NCBI RefSeq assembly: GCF_004120195.1
Contig: NZ_SCHN01000007.1
Location: 1-64,000, forward strand
DNA from: Enterovibrio baiacu
GTDB taxonomy: Bacteria; Pseudomonadota; Gammaproteobacteria; Enterobacterales; Vibrionaceae
Direction of reading: 5' to 3'
Length of the DNA stretch: 64,000 bases
Shown here in pieces: positions 38,035 to 49,510 of the stretch. Numbering within the stretch: the first letter of the stretch is position 1; each line of letters begins with the position of its first letter. A program made the position numbers and the translations under genes. The notes beneath the pieces were generated by a model, which saw nothing but the letters and a program-made list of their open reading frames with translations, did not search any database and had not been told where the DNA came from.

Positions 38035-38814
38035 GTGACTGAGGATAGAAATTTCGACGACATTGCCCACAAATTTGTTAAAAACATTTATGGGTCGGGC
38101 AAAGGAGAAATTCGCCAAGCTGTTGTTTGGCAAGATCTCGAGTCAATATTAAAAACACTGGGTGAATCCGCTTCACTAGACATTTTGGACGCTGGCGGCG
38201 GTTTAGCGCAATTATCGCAACAAATCGCACATCGTGGGCACAAAGTGACCTTGTGTGATCTTTCTTCACAGATGCTTGCATTGGCCGAGAAAGACATCGA
38301 AGACGCAGGTCTTCTGTCGCAATATCGCTTCGTTCACGCACCTGTGCAAGACATTGCTCAACACATAGACAAGCAAGCTGATTTGGTGCTTTTCCATGCT
38401 GTCATGGAATGGTTGAAGGATCCGCGTGAAGCGTTAGATGTCGTGTTATCACAGGTTAAGCCAGGTGGCATTGCATCAGTGATGTTCTACAACCAAAATG
38501 GCTTACTTTTTAAAAATTTAATTTGTGGCAACTTAACCCATATTGAAGAAGGGATGCCGCACAGAAAACGGTTCAAACTTCAGCCTCAAAAAGGGCTGCC
38601 ACCGGAAGATGTGTACCAGTGGGTAGAAGACGCTGGCTTTACAATTTTGGGAAAAAGCGGTGTACGCACCTTTCACGATTACATGAAAGACACGCGAACA
38701 GGCGAGTACACCTTTGAACAGGTCGTGGCGATGGAGCAGAAGCTTTGCCGCCAAGAACCTTTTATTTCGTTGGGGCGCTATATCCATGTATATGCGCAAA
38801 AACCCCTCGATTAA
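38035..38814 (+). CDS. cmoM: tRNA 5-carboxymethoxyuridine methyltransferase CmoM
   Basis: A 259-residue SAM methyltransferase that methylates cmo5U34 of tRNA in E. coli. The GTG at 38035 (VTEDRNFDDIAHKF) is chosen because it gives the conserved N-terminus; E. coli CmoM has 261 residues. The frame runs further upstream, overlapping the elyC region, but that part is not conserved. Motif I reads LDILDAGGGLAQLSQQ, motif II TLCDLSSQML and motif IV DLVLFHAVMEWL. Position next to mukF supports the call. Confidence 0.94.
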   Translation: MTEDRNFDDIAHKFVKNIYGSGKGEIRQAVVWQDLESILKTLGESASLDILDAGGGLAQLSQQIAHRGHKVTLCDLSSQMLALAEKDIEDAGLLSQYRFVHAPVQDIAQHIDKQADLVLFHAVMEWLKDPREALDVVLSQVKPGGIASVMFYNQNGLLFKNLICGNLTHIEEGMPHRKRFKLQPQKGLPPEDVYQWVEDAGFTILGKSGVRTFHDYMKDTRTGEYTFEQVVAMEQKLCRQEPFISLGRYIHVYAQKPLD

Positions 38815-38869
38815 TAACAAAAATACCTGAACGCAATTTGGGTAAATAATTAGACAACAAGGATTACGG

Positions 38870-40192
38870 ATGAGCGAAAACTCTCAGACTGTTCCTGAGT
38901 TGGTTGGTTGGGTGAAACAAAACGACTTCTCTCTCAATCTGCCGCCGGAACGGCTGGCATTCCTCCTAGCGATTGCTGTGTTAAGCAGCGAACGTTTTGA
39001 TGAGGAGCTTGGAGAGGGTGAACTGATCGATGCGTTTCGCATCGTCAGCGACCAATTTGAGCAAAGCAGCGAAACCATCGCTTTTCGTGCTAACAATGCC
39101 ATTAATGATTTAGTTCGTAGCCGTTTGTTAAGTCGCTTTACCAGCGAACTGACCGACGGCGCGAGCATTTATCGCTTAACGCCGCTTGCCTTAGGGATCA
39201 GTGATTATTACGCGCGTCATCGCGAATACAGTTCATTGAAACTGTCTATTCAGCTTTCGATGGTGGCGGATGAAATCGATAAAGCGCTTTCCGCTGCCTC
39301 TGAAGGCGGTGATGAAGCGTATTGGCGCAAAAACGTCTATGCCGTGCTGAAGTATTCGGTGGCCGAAATTTTCGACCGTATCGATCTTAACCAGCGCACC
39401 ATGGATGAGCAGCAGCAGAAAGTGAAAGAAGACATTGCGGCCCTGCTTAACCAAGATTGGCAGGCAGCCATTGCTAACTGTGAGCAACTGCTGAACGAAA
39501 CGTCGAGCACGCTTCGCGAGCTTCAAGATACCCTGCAATCTGCGGGCGACCAGCTGCAAACACAGCTTCTGAACATTCAAGAGCAAGTCCATGGTCGCGA
39601 CGATCTCGATTTCGTCGATGCCATGATTTACAACTTGCAGATGAAGCTCGACCGCATCATCAACTGGGGTCAACAAGCCATCGACTTGTGGATTGGCTAT
39701 GACCGCCATGTTCATAAATTCATTCGTAATGCCATCGACATGGACAAAAACCGCGCGTTTAGCCAGCGTTTGCGTCAGTCGGTGACAGAATACTTCGATA
39801 GCCCTTGGTTCTTAACCTTCGCAGACGCGGATCGCTTACTGGATATGCGTGACGAAGCTTTGGTGCTTCGTGATGATGAAGTCATGGGCGAAATGCCAGC
39901 CGAGGTTGAATTTGAAGAACTGACCGTGGTTAACGATCAACTGAGTGATCAAATTGCCGATATGTTGTCTAGGCACCGCACGACGGGCGCAGGCATCGAT
40001 TTAGGCGCTGTTTTGAAAAACTATTTGGCTCAACACCCACACGCTCGCCACTTCGATTTGGCACGGATTGTTATCAACCAAGCAGTACGTCTTGGTTATT
40101 CGCAATCTGATTTCAATGCGATTCAGCCAGACTGGCAAGCAATTAACGATTATGGAGCCAAGGTACAAGCAAATGTCATCGATAAATATTGA
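38870..40192 (+). CDS. mukF: Chromosome partition protein MukF
   Basis: A 440-residue kleisin of the MukBEF condensin. The N-terminal winged-helix dimer region (residues about 1-115), a central helical bundle and a C-terminal winged helix that binds MukB heads are expected. Visible conserved blocks are [26 protein letters not shown] sequence near 295-315 and [20 protein letters not shown] near the C-terminus. The ATG has AAGGA upstream. The 3' end overlaps mukE by 20 bp. Confidence 0.97.
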   Translation: MSENSQTVPELVGWVKQNDFSLNLPPERLAFLLAIAVLSSERFDEELGEGELIDAFRIVSDQFEQSSETIAFRANNAINDLVRSRLLSRFTSELTDGASIYRLTPLALGISDYYARHREYSSLKLSIQLSMVADEIDKALSAASEGGDEAYWRKNVYAVLKYSVAEIFDRIDLNQRTMDEQQQKVKEDIAALLNQDWQAAIANCEQLLNETSSTLRELQDTLQSAGDQLQTQLLNIQEQVHGRDDLDFVDAMIYNLQMKLDRIINWGQQAIDLWIGYDRHVHKFIRNAIDMDKNRAFSQRLRQSVTEYFDSPWFLTFADADRLLDMRDEALVLRDDEVMGEMPAEVEFEELTVVNDQLSDQIADMLSRHRTTGAGIDLGAVLKNYLAQHPHARHFDLARIVINQAVRLGYSQSDFNAIQPDWQAINDYGAKVQANVIDKY

Positions 40193-40928
40193 AGATTTGA
40201 TGCCGGAAGAATTGGCGAAAGCTATCGCCAACCCATTGTTCCCGGCGTTAGATAGTGTTTTGCGTGCTGGCCGCCATATTGCTAGCGAAGATTTAGATAA
40301 CCATGCGTATCTGATTGAATTTGAAACACCGTTACAACACTTCTATCAGCGTTATAACGCCGAACTTGTGCGCGCACCGGAAGGATTCTTCTACCTCCGC
40401 CCACGTTCAACATCACTGATTGGTCGCAGCGTATTGTCTGAAATGGACATGCTGGTCGGCAAAGTGCTTTGTTTCCTTTACCTCAGTCCAGAACGTTTGG
40501 CGCAAGAAGGTATTTTCACCACCCAAGAGCTGTTCGATGAACTGCTGACGCTGGCGGATGAAAAGAAACTGATGAAACTGGTCACTCTCCGTGCAACGGG
40601 GTCAGATCTTGACCGTGAAAAGCTGTACGACAAAGTGAAAACTTCGCTGCGTCGTTTGCGTCGCATCGGCATGATTGTGCCCATCGGCGAATCCGGCAAA
40701 TTCCGCGTCAGCGAAGCCACATTCCGCTTCGGTGCAGATGTGCGTGCAGGGGATGATATCCGTGAAGCGCAACTTCGCCTGATCCGTGATGGTGAAGCCG
40801 TGCTGCACCAACAAGGCCATGCACAATCAAGCCTTCTGAATGACCATGATGCTGACGAAGCCATTGATGCTGGCATTCTGGAAGACAACGAAAATCTAAA
40901 CGATGACGGGCAGGAGGTTCAGGCATGA
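40173..40928 (+). CDS. mukE: Chromosome partition protein MukE
   Basis: A 251-residue accessory subunit of MukBEF. It starts [20 protein letters not shown], matching the E. coli N-terminus, so the ATG at 40173 is used rather than upstream options inside mukF. Conserved parts are [37 protein letters not shown] and [17 protein letters not shown]. Its stop overlaps the mukB start. Confidence 0.97.
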   Translation: MSSINIEDLMPEELAKAIANPLFPALDSVLRAGRHIASEDLDNHAYLIEFETPLQHFYQRYNAELVRAPEGFFYLRPRSTSLIGRSVLSEMDMLVGKVLCFLYLSPERLAQEGIFTTQELFDELLTLADEKKLMKLVTLRATGSDLDREKLYDKVKTSLRRLRRIGMIVPIGESGKFRVSEATFRFGADVRAGDDIREAQLRLIRDGEAVLHQQGHAQSSLLNDHDADEAIDAGILEDNENLNDDGQEVQA

Positions 40929-43900
40929 TCCAACGCGGTAAATATCAATCGCTGACGATGGTCAACTGGAACGGCTTCTTTGCACGTACGTTTGATATCG
41001 ACAATTTAGTGACCACGCTGTCAGGCGGTAATGGTGCAGGTAAGTCCACCACCATGGCGGCATTTATCACGGCGCTTATCCCTGACCAAAGTCTTCTGCA
41101 TTTCCGTAACACCACGGAAGCGGGCAGTTCTAATGCATCTCGTGATAAAGGTCTGCACGGTAAGTTGAAACCGGGCGCGTGTTACGCCGCCTTGGATGTG
41201 GTTAACTCACGTAATCAACGCATTCTCTTTGGTGTGCGTTTGCAGCAGGTTGCGGGTCGTGACAAGAAAGTGGATATCAAACCTTTCATCGTTCAAGGCT
41301 TGCCTGCGAACGTGAAACCAACCGATATCCTGATTGAGAACGTTTCGTCTAACCAAGTGCGTGTTCGTCAGCTTAACGAAGTCAAAGACGCGCTAGGCCA
41401 CTATGAAACGGCGCAATTCAAAGCGTTCAACTCTGTTACTGATTACCACGCGCAAATGTTCGAATACGGTGCATTGCCGAAGAAGTTGCGCAACCAAACA
41501 GACCGTTCGAAATTCTACCGTTTGATCGAAGCATCACTCTACGGCGGTATTTCAAGTGCCATCACCAAGTCACTCCGTGATTACTTGCTGCCGCAAAACG
41601 GTGGCGTGAAGAAAGCCTTCCAAGACATGGAAGTGGCGCTTCGCGAAAACCGCATGACGCTCGAAGCCATCAAGCTGACACAGCGTGACCGTGATTTGTT
41701 CAAACACTTGATCACCGAATCAACCAACTACGTGGCGTCTGACTACATGCGCCACGCGAACGAGCGTCGTAAGAAGCTAGAGCTTGCGCTGCAACGCCGT
41801 GGTGAGTTGCTGGGTTCACGCCGTCAATTGGATGATTTCCAAGGTACGTTTGGTCGTATGACGGATGAGCTAGATGCATTGTCGGACAGCCAAACTCACC
41901 TAGAACTTGACCACCAATCGGCGTCTGACCACCTACAACTGGTGCAGACCGCCGTTCGCCAACAAGAGAAAGTAGAGCGCTACCAAGAAGATTTGGAAGA
42001 GCTTGCTGTGCGTCTTGAAGAGCAAATAATGGTGGTGGAAGAGGCGACTGAACAGCTGGTGATGCAGGAAGAACAAGCGCATCTTAGTGAAGAAGAAGTC
42101 GACAGCCTTAAAACGCAGCTTGCTGATTACCAACAAGCGTTGGACATGCAGCAAACGCGTGCGCTTCAATATCAGCAAGCGGTTAAAGCGCTTGAAAAAG
42201 CCCGTGAGTTAACGGGTAACGATACGCTAGATCAAAACAATGCCACCAGCGAACTGGGTGCATTGAAAGCGGACGAAGACAAACAAACGTCTGAGCTACT
42301 GAGCTTGAAGCACAAGCTGGATATGTCCTCTGCGGCCGCGAAGCAATTTGAGCGTGGTCTTGAGTTGGTGCGCAGCATCGCAGGTGACGTTTCTCGCTCA
42401 GACGCCGGACAAAAAGCCCGTGATGTGATTGCCAAAGGTCGTGAGTTTGGCCACGTTGCACAAAATGCGGATCAGTTGACGGCGCAGCATCGCGATCTTG
42501 AACGCCAAATGCGCAGCTTCCAACAAGCGAAAACTTTGTCTGAGCAATACCAGCGCCAGTTCAATGCTGCGGTTGTGTCAGAAGAAGACGTGGAGCTTGA
42601 GCTTCAACGTCAGCAAGCGCGTCTTGAAACCGCAGAAGAAGCGGTGGGCGAACAAGCAGAAAAAGTGCGTGAACTTCAACGTAACGAAAACGACGTTAAC
42701 GCCAACATTGCCGCGTTTGAAAAAGTTGCGCCAGCGTGGATTGCAGCGCAAGACGCCTTGGAAAAACTGGCAGACCAGACCGACGCTGAGCTTTATGACA
42801 GCCAAGCAGTGCTGGACACCATGCAGCAAGTGATGGTTAACGAGCGTCAAACCTTGGATACCCGTGACAAGCTGGCTGTTGAAAAGCAGGCGCTTGAAGC
42901 GGAAATCGAACGTTTAGCGCAACCGGGCGGTAGCGGCGATGCGCGTTTGCAATCTCTTGCGGATACGCTGGGCGGCACTCTGCTTTCTGAAATCTACGAT
43001 GACATCACGATGGAAGATGCGCCGTATTTCAGCGCCATGTATGGTCCTGCACGTCACGCGATCGTGGTGCCTGATCTGAAAGGCATCAAAGAGAAACTGG
43101 TCGATATTGATGATTGCCCAGATGATCTTTACATCATTGAAGGCGAGGCAGAAGGCTTTGATGACAGCGTGTTCGACGCGGATGAAATGGAAGGGGCGGT
43201 GTGCGTTCATTTGAACGACCGTCAACTTCGCTATTCGCGTTTCCCGAAAGTGCCATTGTTTGGCCGTGCAGCACGTGAACACCGCTTGGAAAATCTGCGC
43301 GAGAAACGTGAAGAGTTGGTCGAAGATTACGCAAAAGCCTCGTTTGATTCTCAGAAGCTGCAACGTCTAACGCAAAGCTTCAACCAGTTCGTGTCAGTAC
43401 ACTTGAACGTGGCGTTCAACGAAGATCCAGAAGCGGCATTGAAAGTGCAGCGCGAAAAACGCAGTAGCATTCAACGTCAATTGGGCCAATTGCGTGAAAA
43501 CGAACAACAGGTTCGCAGCCAATTAACGGGCTCGAAAGAAGCCATGGCATTGTTGAACAAACTTCAACACGTGGTGAACGCGTTAGAAGACGACACCTTA
43601 GAAGCGCGACTGGAAGAAACGGAATCACGTTTAGCGATGGCGGACGAAGCACGTCACTTTATGCGTGAACACGGTAAAGCGCTGGCGGAGCTAGAAGGTC
43701 TGGTATCGACACTCGACGCTGACCCAGAGCAGTTTGATGCGCTCACAGCGTCATACCAACAGGCTGACGAAGCGCTACAGTTGCTTAAGAAAAAGCTGTT
43801 TGCCTTGTCTGATTTGGTTGAGCGTCGTCATCACTTTGGCTATGAAGATGCGGTTGCTTTGCTTGATAAGAGCAGTGAGCTGAACGAACAACTGAAAGCC

Positions 43901-45385
43901 AAGCTGGTGGATGCAGAGCGCGCACGTACACGTTCACGTGACACCGTGAAGCAAGTGCGAGACCAAGTGAACCAATACAACCAATTGCTCGCGTCACTGA
44001 AAAGCTCGCACCAAGCGAAGCAAGAAACCGTGGCAGAGTTTAAGCGTGAATTGGTTGAGCTTGGCGTGCGTGCCGATGTTGAAGCGGAAGAGCGCGCACG
44101 TATTCGCCGTGACGAACTGCATGCACAATTGACGCAATCACGTCAGCGTAAGAGTGAGCTTGAAAAAGGGCTAACCTCGATTGAACTAGAAATGAAATCG
44201 CTGGTGAAAACCCTCAAGAAAGCGGGCAAAGAATACACTGAGCTGCGCACGTTTGTGGTGAATGCCAAAGCGGGTTGGGTGGAAGTGCTCAAGATTGCAC
44301 GTACCAGCAATGTTGAGAAGCAGCTAAACCGCCGCGAAATGGCGTACATGTCTGCGGACGAGTTGCGTTCGCTGTCAGATAAATCCTTGGGTGCACTGCG
44401 TCTGGCGGTGTCAGACAATGAAATTCTGCGTGATGCACTGCGTGCGTCAGAAGACATGGCGCGTCCAGAGCGTAAAGTGCTGTTCTACGTTGCGGTATAC
44501 CAACACCTTCGTGAACGTATTCGTCACGACATTATCCGTACGGATGATCCTGTTGAAGCGATCGAAGAGATGGAAGTGGAGTTGGGCCGTCTCACTGAAG
44601 AACTGACACAACGTGAGAAGCGCCTTGCGATCAGTTCTGAATCGGTGGCGAACATCATTCGTAAAACCATTCAGCGTGAACAAAACCGTATTCGTTTGTT
44701 GAACCAAGGCTTATCAAACATTGGTTTCGGTCAGGTGAAAGGCGTGCGTTTGAATGTGTCGATTCGTGATACGCACTCTCAACTACTGGCAGGCCTGGCT
44801 GAAAACGCGGAACAGCACCAAGATTTGTTTGGCAATAACCGCCTGACCTTCTCTGAAGCGATGGCGAAATTGTTCCAACGCTTGAACCCACACATCGACA
44901 TGGGTCAGCGTTCGCCGCAAATTCTGGGTGAAGAACTGTTGGATTACCGTAATTACCTTGAGCTAGGCATTGAAGTTAACCGTGGTACAGACGGCTGGCT
45001 ACGTGCTGAATCGGGCGCGTTGTCGACCGGTGAAGCAATCGGTACAGGTCAAGCAATCCTACTGATGGTTGTTCAGAGTTGGGAAGAAGAATCGCGCCGC
45101 TTGCGTGGTAAAGATGTGATCCCATGTCGTCTTCTGTTCCTCGATGAAGCCGCGCGTTTGGATGCGAAGTCTATTTCGACCTTGTTCGAACTGTGTCATC
45201 GCCTCGACATGCAGTTACTGATTGCCGCGCCTGAAAACATCAGCCCAGAGCAGGGGACAACCTACAAGCTGGTACGTAAGATCTTTAACGACAAAGAACA
45301 CGTGCATGTTGTAGGTCTTCGCGGCTTTGGTGACGTCTCTAAGTCAGAGTTACCGTTTGAGGGTGAGCTTGAGAACGCAAGCTAA
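40925..45385 (+). CDS. mukB: Chromosome partition protein MukB
   Basis: A 1486-residue SMC-like condensin ATPase, equal in length to E. coli MukB. The N-terminal head has Walker [16 protein letters not shown] (about residues 33-47). Long coiled coils flank the hinge (about 650-775, with [16 protein letters not shown]). The C-terminal head has the signature [14 protein letters not shown] and Walker [14 protein letters not shown]. It binds MukF/MukE and organises the chromosome. The ATG overlaps the mukE stop and has a GGAGG site. A terminator ends the unit. Confidence 0.98.
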   Translation: MIQRGKYQSLTMVNWNGFFARTFDIDNLVTTLSGGNGAGKSTTMAAFITALIPDQSLLHFRNTTEAGSSNASRDKGLHGKLKPGACYAALDVVNSRNQRILFGVRLQQVAGRDKKVDIKPFIVQGLPANVKPTDILIENVSSNQVRVRQLNEVKDALGHYETAQFKAFNSVTDYHAQMFEYGALPKKLRNQTDRSKFYRLIEASLYGGISSAITKSLRDYLLPQNGGVKKAFQDMEVALRENRMTLEAIKLTQRDRDLFKHLITESTNYVASDYMRHANERRKKLELALQRRGELLGSRRQLDDFQGTFGRMTDELDALSDSQTHLELDHQSASDHLQLVQTAVRQQEKVERYQEDLEELAVRLEEQIMVVEEATEQLVMQEEQAHLSEEEVDSLKTQLADYQQALDMQQTRALQYQQAVKALEKARELTGNDTLDQNNATSELGALKADEDKQTSELLSLKHKLDMSSAAAKQFERGLELVRSIAGDVSRSDAGQKARDVIAKGREFGHVAQNADQLTAQHRDLERQMRSFQQAKTLSEQYQRQFNAAVVSEEDVELELQRQQARLETAEEAVGEQAEKVRELQRNENDVNANIAAFEKVAPAWIAAQDALEKLADQTDAELYDSQAVLDTMQQVMVNERQTLDTRDKLAVEKQALEAEIERLAQPGGSGDARLQSLADTLGGTLLSEIYDDITMEDAPYFSAMYGPARHAIVVPDLKGIKEKLVDIDDCPDDLYIIEGEAEGFDDSVFDADEMEGAVCVHLNDRQLRYSRFPKVPLFGRAAREHRLENLREKREELVEDYAKASFDSQKLQRLTQSFNQFVSVHLNVAFNEDPEAALKVQREKRSSIQRQLGQLRENEQQVRSQLTGSKEAMALLNKLQHVVNALEDDTLEARLEETESRLAMADEARHFMREHGKALAELEGLVSTLDADPEQFDALTASYQQADEALQLLKKKLFALSDLVERRHHFGYEDAVALLDKSSELNEQLKAKLVDAERARTRSRDTVKQVRDQVNQYNQLLASLKSSHQAKQETVAEFKRELVELGVRADVEAEERARIRRDELHAQLTQSRQRKSELEKGLTSIELEMKSLVKTLKKAGKEYTELRTFVVNAKAGWVEVLKIARTSNVEKQLNRREMAYMSADELRSLSDKSLGALRLAVSDNEILRDALRASEDMARPERKVLFYVAVYQHLRERIRHDIIRTDDPVEAIEEMEVELGRLTEELTQREKRLAISSESVANIIRKTIQREQNRIRLLNQGLSNIGFGQVKGVRLNVSIRDTHSQLLAGLAENAEQHQDLFGNNRLTFSEAMAKLFQRLNPHIDMGQRSPQILGEELLDYRNYLELGIEVNRGTDGWLRAESGALSTGEAIGTGQAILLMVVQSWEEESRRLRGKDVIPCRLLFLDEAARLDAKSISTLFELCHRLDMQLLIAAPENISPEQGTTYKLVRKIFNDKEHVHVVGLRGFGDVSKSELPFEGELENAS

Positions 45386-45414
45386 GTGAAGGCTTGATTG
45401 CGTGTAAATAAAGG

Positions 45415-45441
45415 AAAAGGCCAGCGAAAGCTGGCCTTTTT
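45415..45441. terminator. Bidirectional terminator with a GAAA loop after mukB
   Basis: A perfect 11-bp stem AAAAGGCCAGC/GCTGGCCTTTT (45415-45425 and 45430-45440) with a GAAA tetraloop. It separates mukB from the converging chemoreceptor gene. Confidence 0.92.
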
Positions 45442-45472
45442 GATCGTGATGTTCAGTGCGAAGGCAAGGGTA

Positions 45473-45597
45473 CTACGCAATCTTGAACATGCCGATCTGT
45501 TTGGTCAATTGACGAGTTTGTTCATTGATGCGGCTTGCCGTGCTGTCGGTATCATGGGTTTTTTCAGAAACCGATTTCGCCGAGAGAGCAATGTTTT
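45473..45597 (-). other. Frameshifted 3' end of the chemoreceptor gene
   Basis: The run of four Ts at 45594-45597 (AAAA on the coding strand) appears one base short. Reading with five As continues the normal receptor C-terminus and ends at TAG 45475-45473, for a 771-residue product. Downstream of the shift the codons of the lost frame are all intact, so the change is recent or artefactual. Confidence 0.85.
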
Positions 45598-47787
45598 CAC
45601 GTTTGAGGTGATCTCTTCCGTGACCGTGGATTGTTGGCCTGCGGCTGTCGCTATCTGGGTGTTCATCGCGTTAATTTCCGTCATCATGTTCTCGATTTCG
45701 GCGAGCATGCTGTTGTTCTTATCACAATTGTCTACGCTGCTAGCGACAAACTCGTTAGCACTTGTAATCCCCGCCACGGCTTTTGTCGTTTCGGCCTGCA
45801 GAGATTGCACTTTTGCGCGAATTTCTTCGGTGGACGTTTGTGTTCGAATCGCCAGAGAACGAACTTCATCAGCAACCACACTGAACCCGCGGCCTTGTTC
45901 GCCAGCGCGTGCGGCTTCAATGGCTGCATTCAGCGCCAACAAATTCGTTTGTTCTGCAATCCCTTGAATCACATCAAGCACAGTACCAATTGAGTCGCTC
46001 TCTGCGGACAATTGCTCCATGGATGCCGTGGCATCACGCATTTTCTCACAAAGGTCGGTAATTTCTTTTACCAACTGTTTGCCGACCGTCGTGCCTTGTT
46101 TTACCGAGTTCACGACATTTTGTGAAGATTCAGAGGCGTTGTTTGCAAAGCTTGCCACCTCTGAGATGGACGCGTTCATTTCACTCGCCGCGGTCGCCAC
46201 TTGGTTCGAATTCGCCGCTTGTGCATCGACTTCAGTTTGCATGCCATGAATGTTGCCTTGAATATCGGTAGATGCATTGTCGAGTGCCTTCACTGTGCTG
46301 TCTGCACCTTGGATCAACGTCAGGAAGTCTTTCAACATCACATTCATTGATTTTGACAGTTCAGTGAGTTCGTCGTTTCCTCGGGTGTCTAACTGGATGG
46401 TTAAGTCATGTGTCGTGGCAATGTGAGCAATACGCTTACTGAATGATGTGATGGGGCGACTGATGCTACTCGCAATAAGCCACGCGACCACCAGTGATAA
46501 AGCAATAATGATGGCACCAACAATTCCTGCAGTCCTATAGAGTGCGTTGTTGAGCAAAACAACTTCTTGGAGGGCCTCTTCTCTCTCTAACTCAGAAACT
46601 AGAGCCCATTTTTTGCCAAAAATATCCATGATGCTGTATGCGGCAAACACTTCTTTGTTCGCGTGATTTTGGCTAATGGAAAAACCTGTTTCGCCACCGA
46701 GCGCTGCGTTTACATGTGAGGAGCTGATGGGTTGTTGCCCTGACGATGAGGCGGTGACATTGATGCGTTCAATGGTGTCATTGTTCACGCCAGTTTGGCG
46801 CAATATGTCGACATAGGCGGGTTTGTCTTGTTCAAGTAAACGGTTTTGCGAGCGCATGAGGTTGTCGGGGCCCACAATGAAGGTTTCCCCTGTATTGCCC
46901 AAGCCGTTATCTTTCCATTGGCCGCCGTACGTCATGATCTGGTTGATGTTGTCGATAGGCATTTGGAAGATCAAGACACCGATAGTTTGGCCGTCTTTCA
47001 CAATGGGTGACCCTATAAATGAGGCAGGGCTGTTATAAGAAGGTAAGTAAGGGGAGAAGTCCTCGAAGCTGAACTCGCCCTTACTGAGGCTTTTTGACGC
47101 ATTAAAAACATTTGCAATGCCGCTTTCCGCGTACGGGCCCGATTGGAGGTTTGTCGCGTAATCTAGCTCTTTAAAGACGGAGTAAACGATGTTCCCGTCC
47201 AAATCGACCAAGAAGATGTCGTAGAAGCCAAAAGATTCTAAAAAGGTGCGGTAGTTTGAATGAAACACCTCATGCACTTCGCTGTATGTGGTTTGGTCAG
47301 AGGCTTTGTCGAGGAGGTGCTTGTTGCCGAGAGGGTTTTCATTGACGCCAATGTAGGCTTGCTGCAATAGCTGACCTGCCAAGCTGATGTTATTCAAGCT
47401 TGAAACCGCATCGACAGGTTTCGCATTGGTGTCCTGATAGGTCTTTCCAAACTCGTTGACGTAATAATCGCGTAGTTTGTCAGCTTGATTATCGGTAATG
47501 ATGGCTTCTGTTGGCACGCTTTGAAATGTTTGCGCAAACTTCGACATGGCGTCTTCCGTCATGGTTGAGTTTGCTAAATTAATCAACTGCTTGCCGATAC
47601 CTTCAAAGTATTGCTCGATCTCAGCTTTCTTTACTTCTCTCACAGAAAGCAGTTGATTTTGAATTTGATGTTCGAGTGCAAGGCTTGAAGCGCGGTTTGC
47701 AGTCATTGTCATGATTGCCGCGGTTGCGATGACGGTAACAACGCTCATTGCAATAAATGCCGTTCTTATTTTTGTTGATATTTTCAT
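45505..47787 (-). CDS. Methyl-accepting chemotaxis protein with a 3' frameshift
   Basis: A 760-residue chemoreceptor as the sequence stands. TM1 is at residues about 10-29, then a large periplasmic dCache-like sensor (about 40-405; [52 protein letters not shown]). TM2 is at about 413-434 ([20 protein letters not shown]), then a HAMP domain and the signalling hairpin with its conserved tip ([20 protein letters not shown]). The last 30 residues ([13 protein letters not shown] onward) are foreign to the family. One extra A after NVK would restore the expected family ending through [11 protein letters not shown] to QIGMFKIA with a stop at 45473. A bona fide deletion and a sequencing error are both possible. 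Confidence 0.9.
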   Translation of the reverse strand: MKISTKIRTAFIAMSVVTVIATAAIMTMTANRASSLALEHQIQNQLLSVREVKKAEIEQYFEGIGKQLINLANSTMTEDAMSKFAQTFQSVPTEAIITDNQADKLRDYYVNEFGKTYQDTNAKPVDAVSSLNNISLAGQLLQQAYIGVNENPLGNKHLLDKASDQTTYSEVHEVFHSNYRTFLESFGFYDIFLVDLDGNIVYSVFKELDYATNLQSGPYAESGIANVFNASKSLSKGEFSFEDFSPYLPSYNSPASFIGSPIVKDGQTIGVLIFQMPIDNINQIMTYGGQWKDNGLGNTGETFIVGPDNLMRSQNRLLEQDKPAYVDILRQTGVNNDTIERINVTASSSGQQPISSSHVNAALGGETGFSISQNHANKEVFAAYSIMDIFGKKWALVSELEREEALQEVVLLNNALYRTAGIVGAIIIALSLVVAWLIASSISRPITSFSKRIAHIATTHDLTIQLDTRGNDELTELSKSMNVMLKDFLTLIQGADSTVKALDNASTDIQGNIHGMQTEVDAQAANSNQVATAASEMNASISEVASFANNASESSQNVVNSVKQGTTVGKQLVKEITDLCEKMRDATASMEQLSAESDSIGTVLDVIQGIAEQTNLLALNAAIEAARAGEQGRGFSVVADEVRSLAIRTQTSTEEIRAKVQSLQAETTKAVAGITSANEFVASSVDNCDKNNSMLAEIENMMTEINAMNTQIATAAGQQSTVTEEITSNVKTLLSRRNRFLKKPMIPTARQAASMNKLVN

Positions 47788-47924
47788 TACACAGCGTCCC
47801 TTTAGTGAATCGAAAGCTCCAAAAATGACATGCTAAGTGTAGGTAGAAACACCTGTTTTCGTGGGTTTTTGTTCGGAAAGGTATGTAGTGCTCAGAAAGA
47901 GAAGGGGATAAATTGGTTCAGCCA

Positions 47925-47960
47925 GCATAAAGGGAAAGCAATGCTGCTTTTCCTTTATGC
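47925..47960. terminator. Long perfect hairpin between the GNAT and chemoreceptor genes
   Basis: GCATAAAGGGAAAGCA/TGCTTTTCCTTTATGC: a 16-bp stem with one G-U pair (47925-47940 and 47945-47960) and a 4-nt loop. It lies 26 bp after the minus-strand GNAT stop. It lacks a T tract, so it may be a terminator of unusual type or an mRNA-stabilising element. Confidence 0.6.
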
Positions 47961-47985
47961 GTGGTATGACATTTGGCGATGAGCA

Positions 47986-48492
47986 TTAAAAATCTGACAC
48001 AGTCGCTTCCAAGATGGCGACCGAGTAGTACTGATCGAACTTGAATCCGACGTCGGTCAAATAACCAACTTGCTCAAAGCCAAATTTTCGATGAAGCGCC
48101 AGTGAAGCGTCATTGGGTAAGGTGATGACGGAATACGCACGTTTTACCGGTGAGGCAGCCATTTGCTTGAGTAGCGCCTGCATAAGCAAAGAGCCCAGCC
48201 CCTTGGCTTTCAAATCATGGCGTAGATAAATCGTTATTTCTGAACTGATGCGATACGCGAGTTTTTCACGAAACTCGCTGTTGTAAGCGAAGCCAATAAC
48301 GTTACCTGCCTCGTCTTCTTTGACCAGCACATGGTAGTAGCCGTCACTGTTGGTGAGTTTCTCAAACCAGGTTTTTCTTCGCTCGATTGACCAAGGGTCA
48401 TAATCAAACGTTATGGCTGTGTTGACCACATAGTGGTTATAAATGTCGTTGATAACTGCAAGATCATCGACAGTGGCGGTTCTGATTGTCAT
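47986..48492 (-). CDS. GNAT acetyltransferase, phosphinothricin-acetyltransferase-like
   Basis: A 168-residue protein beginning MTIRTATVDDLAVINDIYNHYV, which is typical of the Pat/YncA branch. Acetyl-CoA binding is seen in LRHDLKAKGLGSLLMQALL and the C-terminal part in ITLPNDASLALHRKFGFEQVGYL. Relatives acetylate amino-acid-like amines such as methionine sulfoximine; the substrate here is not known. It lies 29 bp downstream of the racemase gene on the same strand, so the two may share a transcript. Confidence 0.85.
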   Translation of the reverse strand: MTIRTATVDDLAVINDIYNHYVVNTAITFDYDPWSIERRKTWFEKLTNSDGYYHVLVKEDEAGNVIGFAYNSEFREKLAYRISSEITIYLRHDLKAKGLGSLLMQALLKQMAASPVKRAYSVITLPNDASLALHRKFGFEQVGYLTDVGFKFDQYYSVAILEATVSDF

Positions 48493-48521
48493 CGCTTTAC
48501 TTCCTATTTAAACGAGACGCG

Positions 48522-49217
48522 CTATGACTCGGCGAGCGCAAGTTTGATTGCCGCTTCAGCGTGCAACTCTGTGGTGTCGTACAAAGGGACGGAAGTATGG
48601 TTTTGTTGAACGAGTAAACCAATCTCCGTACAACCTAAAATCACGCCTTCTGCCCCCTGTGCTTTTAAATCGTCAATGATGGACAAATATTGCTTGCGAG
48701 AATGTGTATTCACTTCGCCTTGGCAAAGTTCTTGATAAATCACTTCATGCACCACGTCTTGTTGCCATGCCGGTGGCACAGAGACAGTAATGCCAAAAGA
48801 TTCAATACGCTCTTTATAAAAAGGTTCAGACATAGTGAAGCGCGTACCAAGCAACCCAACGTGGCAAATTTTATCTTTCAATAAGCGCTCTGCAGTGGCA
48901 TCGGCGATATGAATCAGCGGGATTGATATCGCATCAGACACTTCGTTGGCAACCTTGTGCATGGTGTTGGTGCCGATCATCATAAAATCTGCCCCCGCGT
49001 GCTCGAGTCGCTGCGCTTCATTTATCAATGCTTCGGCTGATTTATCCCATGCGTTGGCGCGTTGAAACGCCTCAATCTCTGCAAAATCAACACTACTGAG
49101 CAAGATTTTTGCTGAATGGTGTCCACCAAGTGTCTTTCTTGTCTGTTGATTTAAGAGGCGATAATAGGTGGAGGTGGACTCCCAACTCATCCCGCCGATT
49201 AAGCCAATTGTCTTCAT
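48522..49217 (-). CDS. Aspartate/glutamate racemase family protein (YgeA/RacX-like)
   Basis: A 231-residue protein. It starts with KTIGLIGGMSWESTSTYYR, the family hallmark. The first catalytic position is Thr (MIGTNTMHKV) where many racemases have Cys; the second is Cys in ILGCTEIGLL. This Thr/Cys arrangement matches E. coli YgeA, a broad-specificity amino acid racemase. D-amino acids feed into peptidoglycan remodelling in Vibrio, a link that is only inferred. Confidence 0.85.
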   Translation of the reverse strand: MKTIGLIGGMSWESTSTYYRLLNQQTRKTLGGHHSAKILLSSVDFAEIEAFQRANAWDKSAEALINEAQRLEHAGADFMMIGTNTMHKVANEVSDAISIPLIHIADATAERLLKDKICHVGLLGTRFTMSEPFYKERIESFGITVSVPPAWQQDVVHEVIYQELCQGEVNTHSRKQYLSIIDDLKAQGAEGVILGCTEIGLLVQQNHTSVPLYDTTELHAEAAIKLALAES

Positions 49218-49510
49218 CTCTGTATCCTTACTCGTTGAGCTTTCTCAAGTTATAACACACAGATGCCTCGTGAGACATAGCGAAAAGTAGAAACTAAGCG
49301 TGTTCCAATCGACGCTTAATGACGAGAGATATTCCAGAAAAAAACAGCAGAAAACATTGAGGAGTGAACAAGGGTGAGGAGGGCAGTAACAGCGGGTGAA
49401 CAGAGCGGAAATAACGTTTCCATCCCTGCATCTGTTTAGGCATGAAAACGTTTTTAAGCTTTTACGTTTGAATAAGGCAATACACGTTAAGATGCTGCAA
49501 ATTGAACAAA

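Noticed and set aside
45398-45967. Plus-strand open frame over the end of the chemoreceptor gene
   Set aside because: It is antisense to the receptor and has no start context; it is a shadow of the MCP signalling domain.
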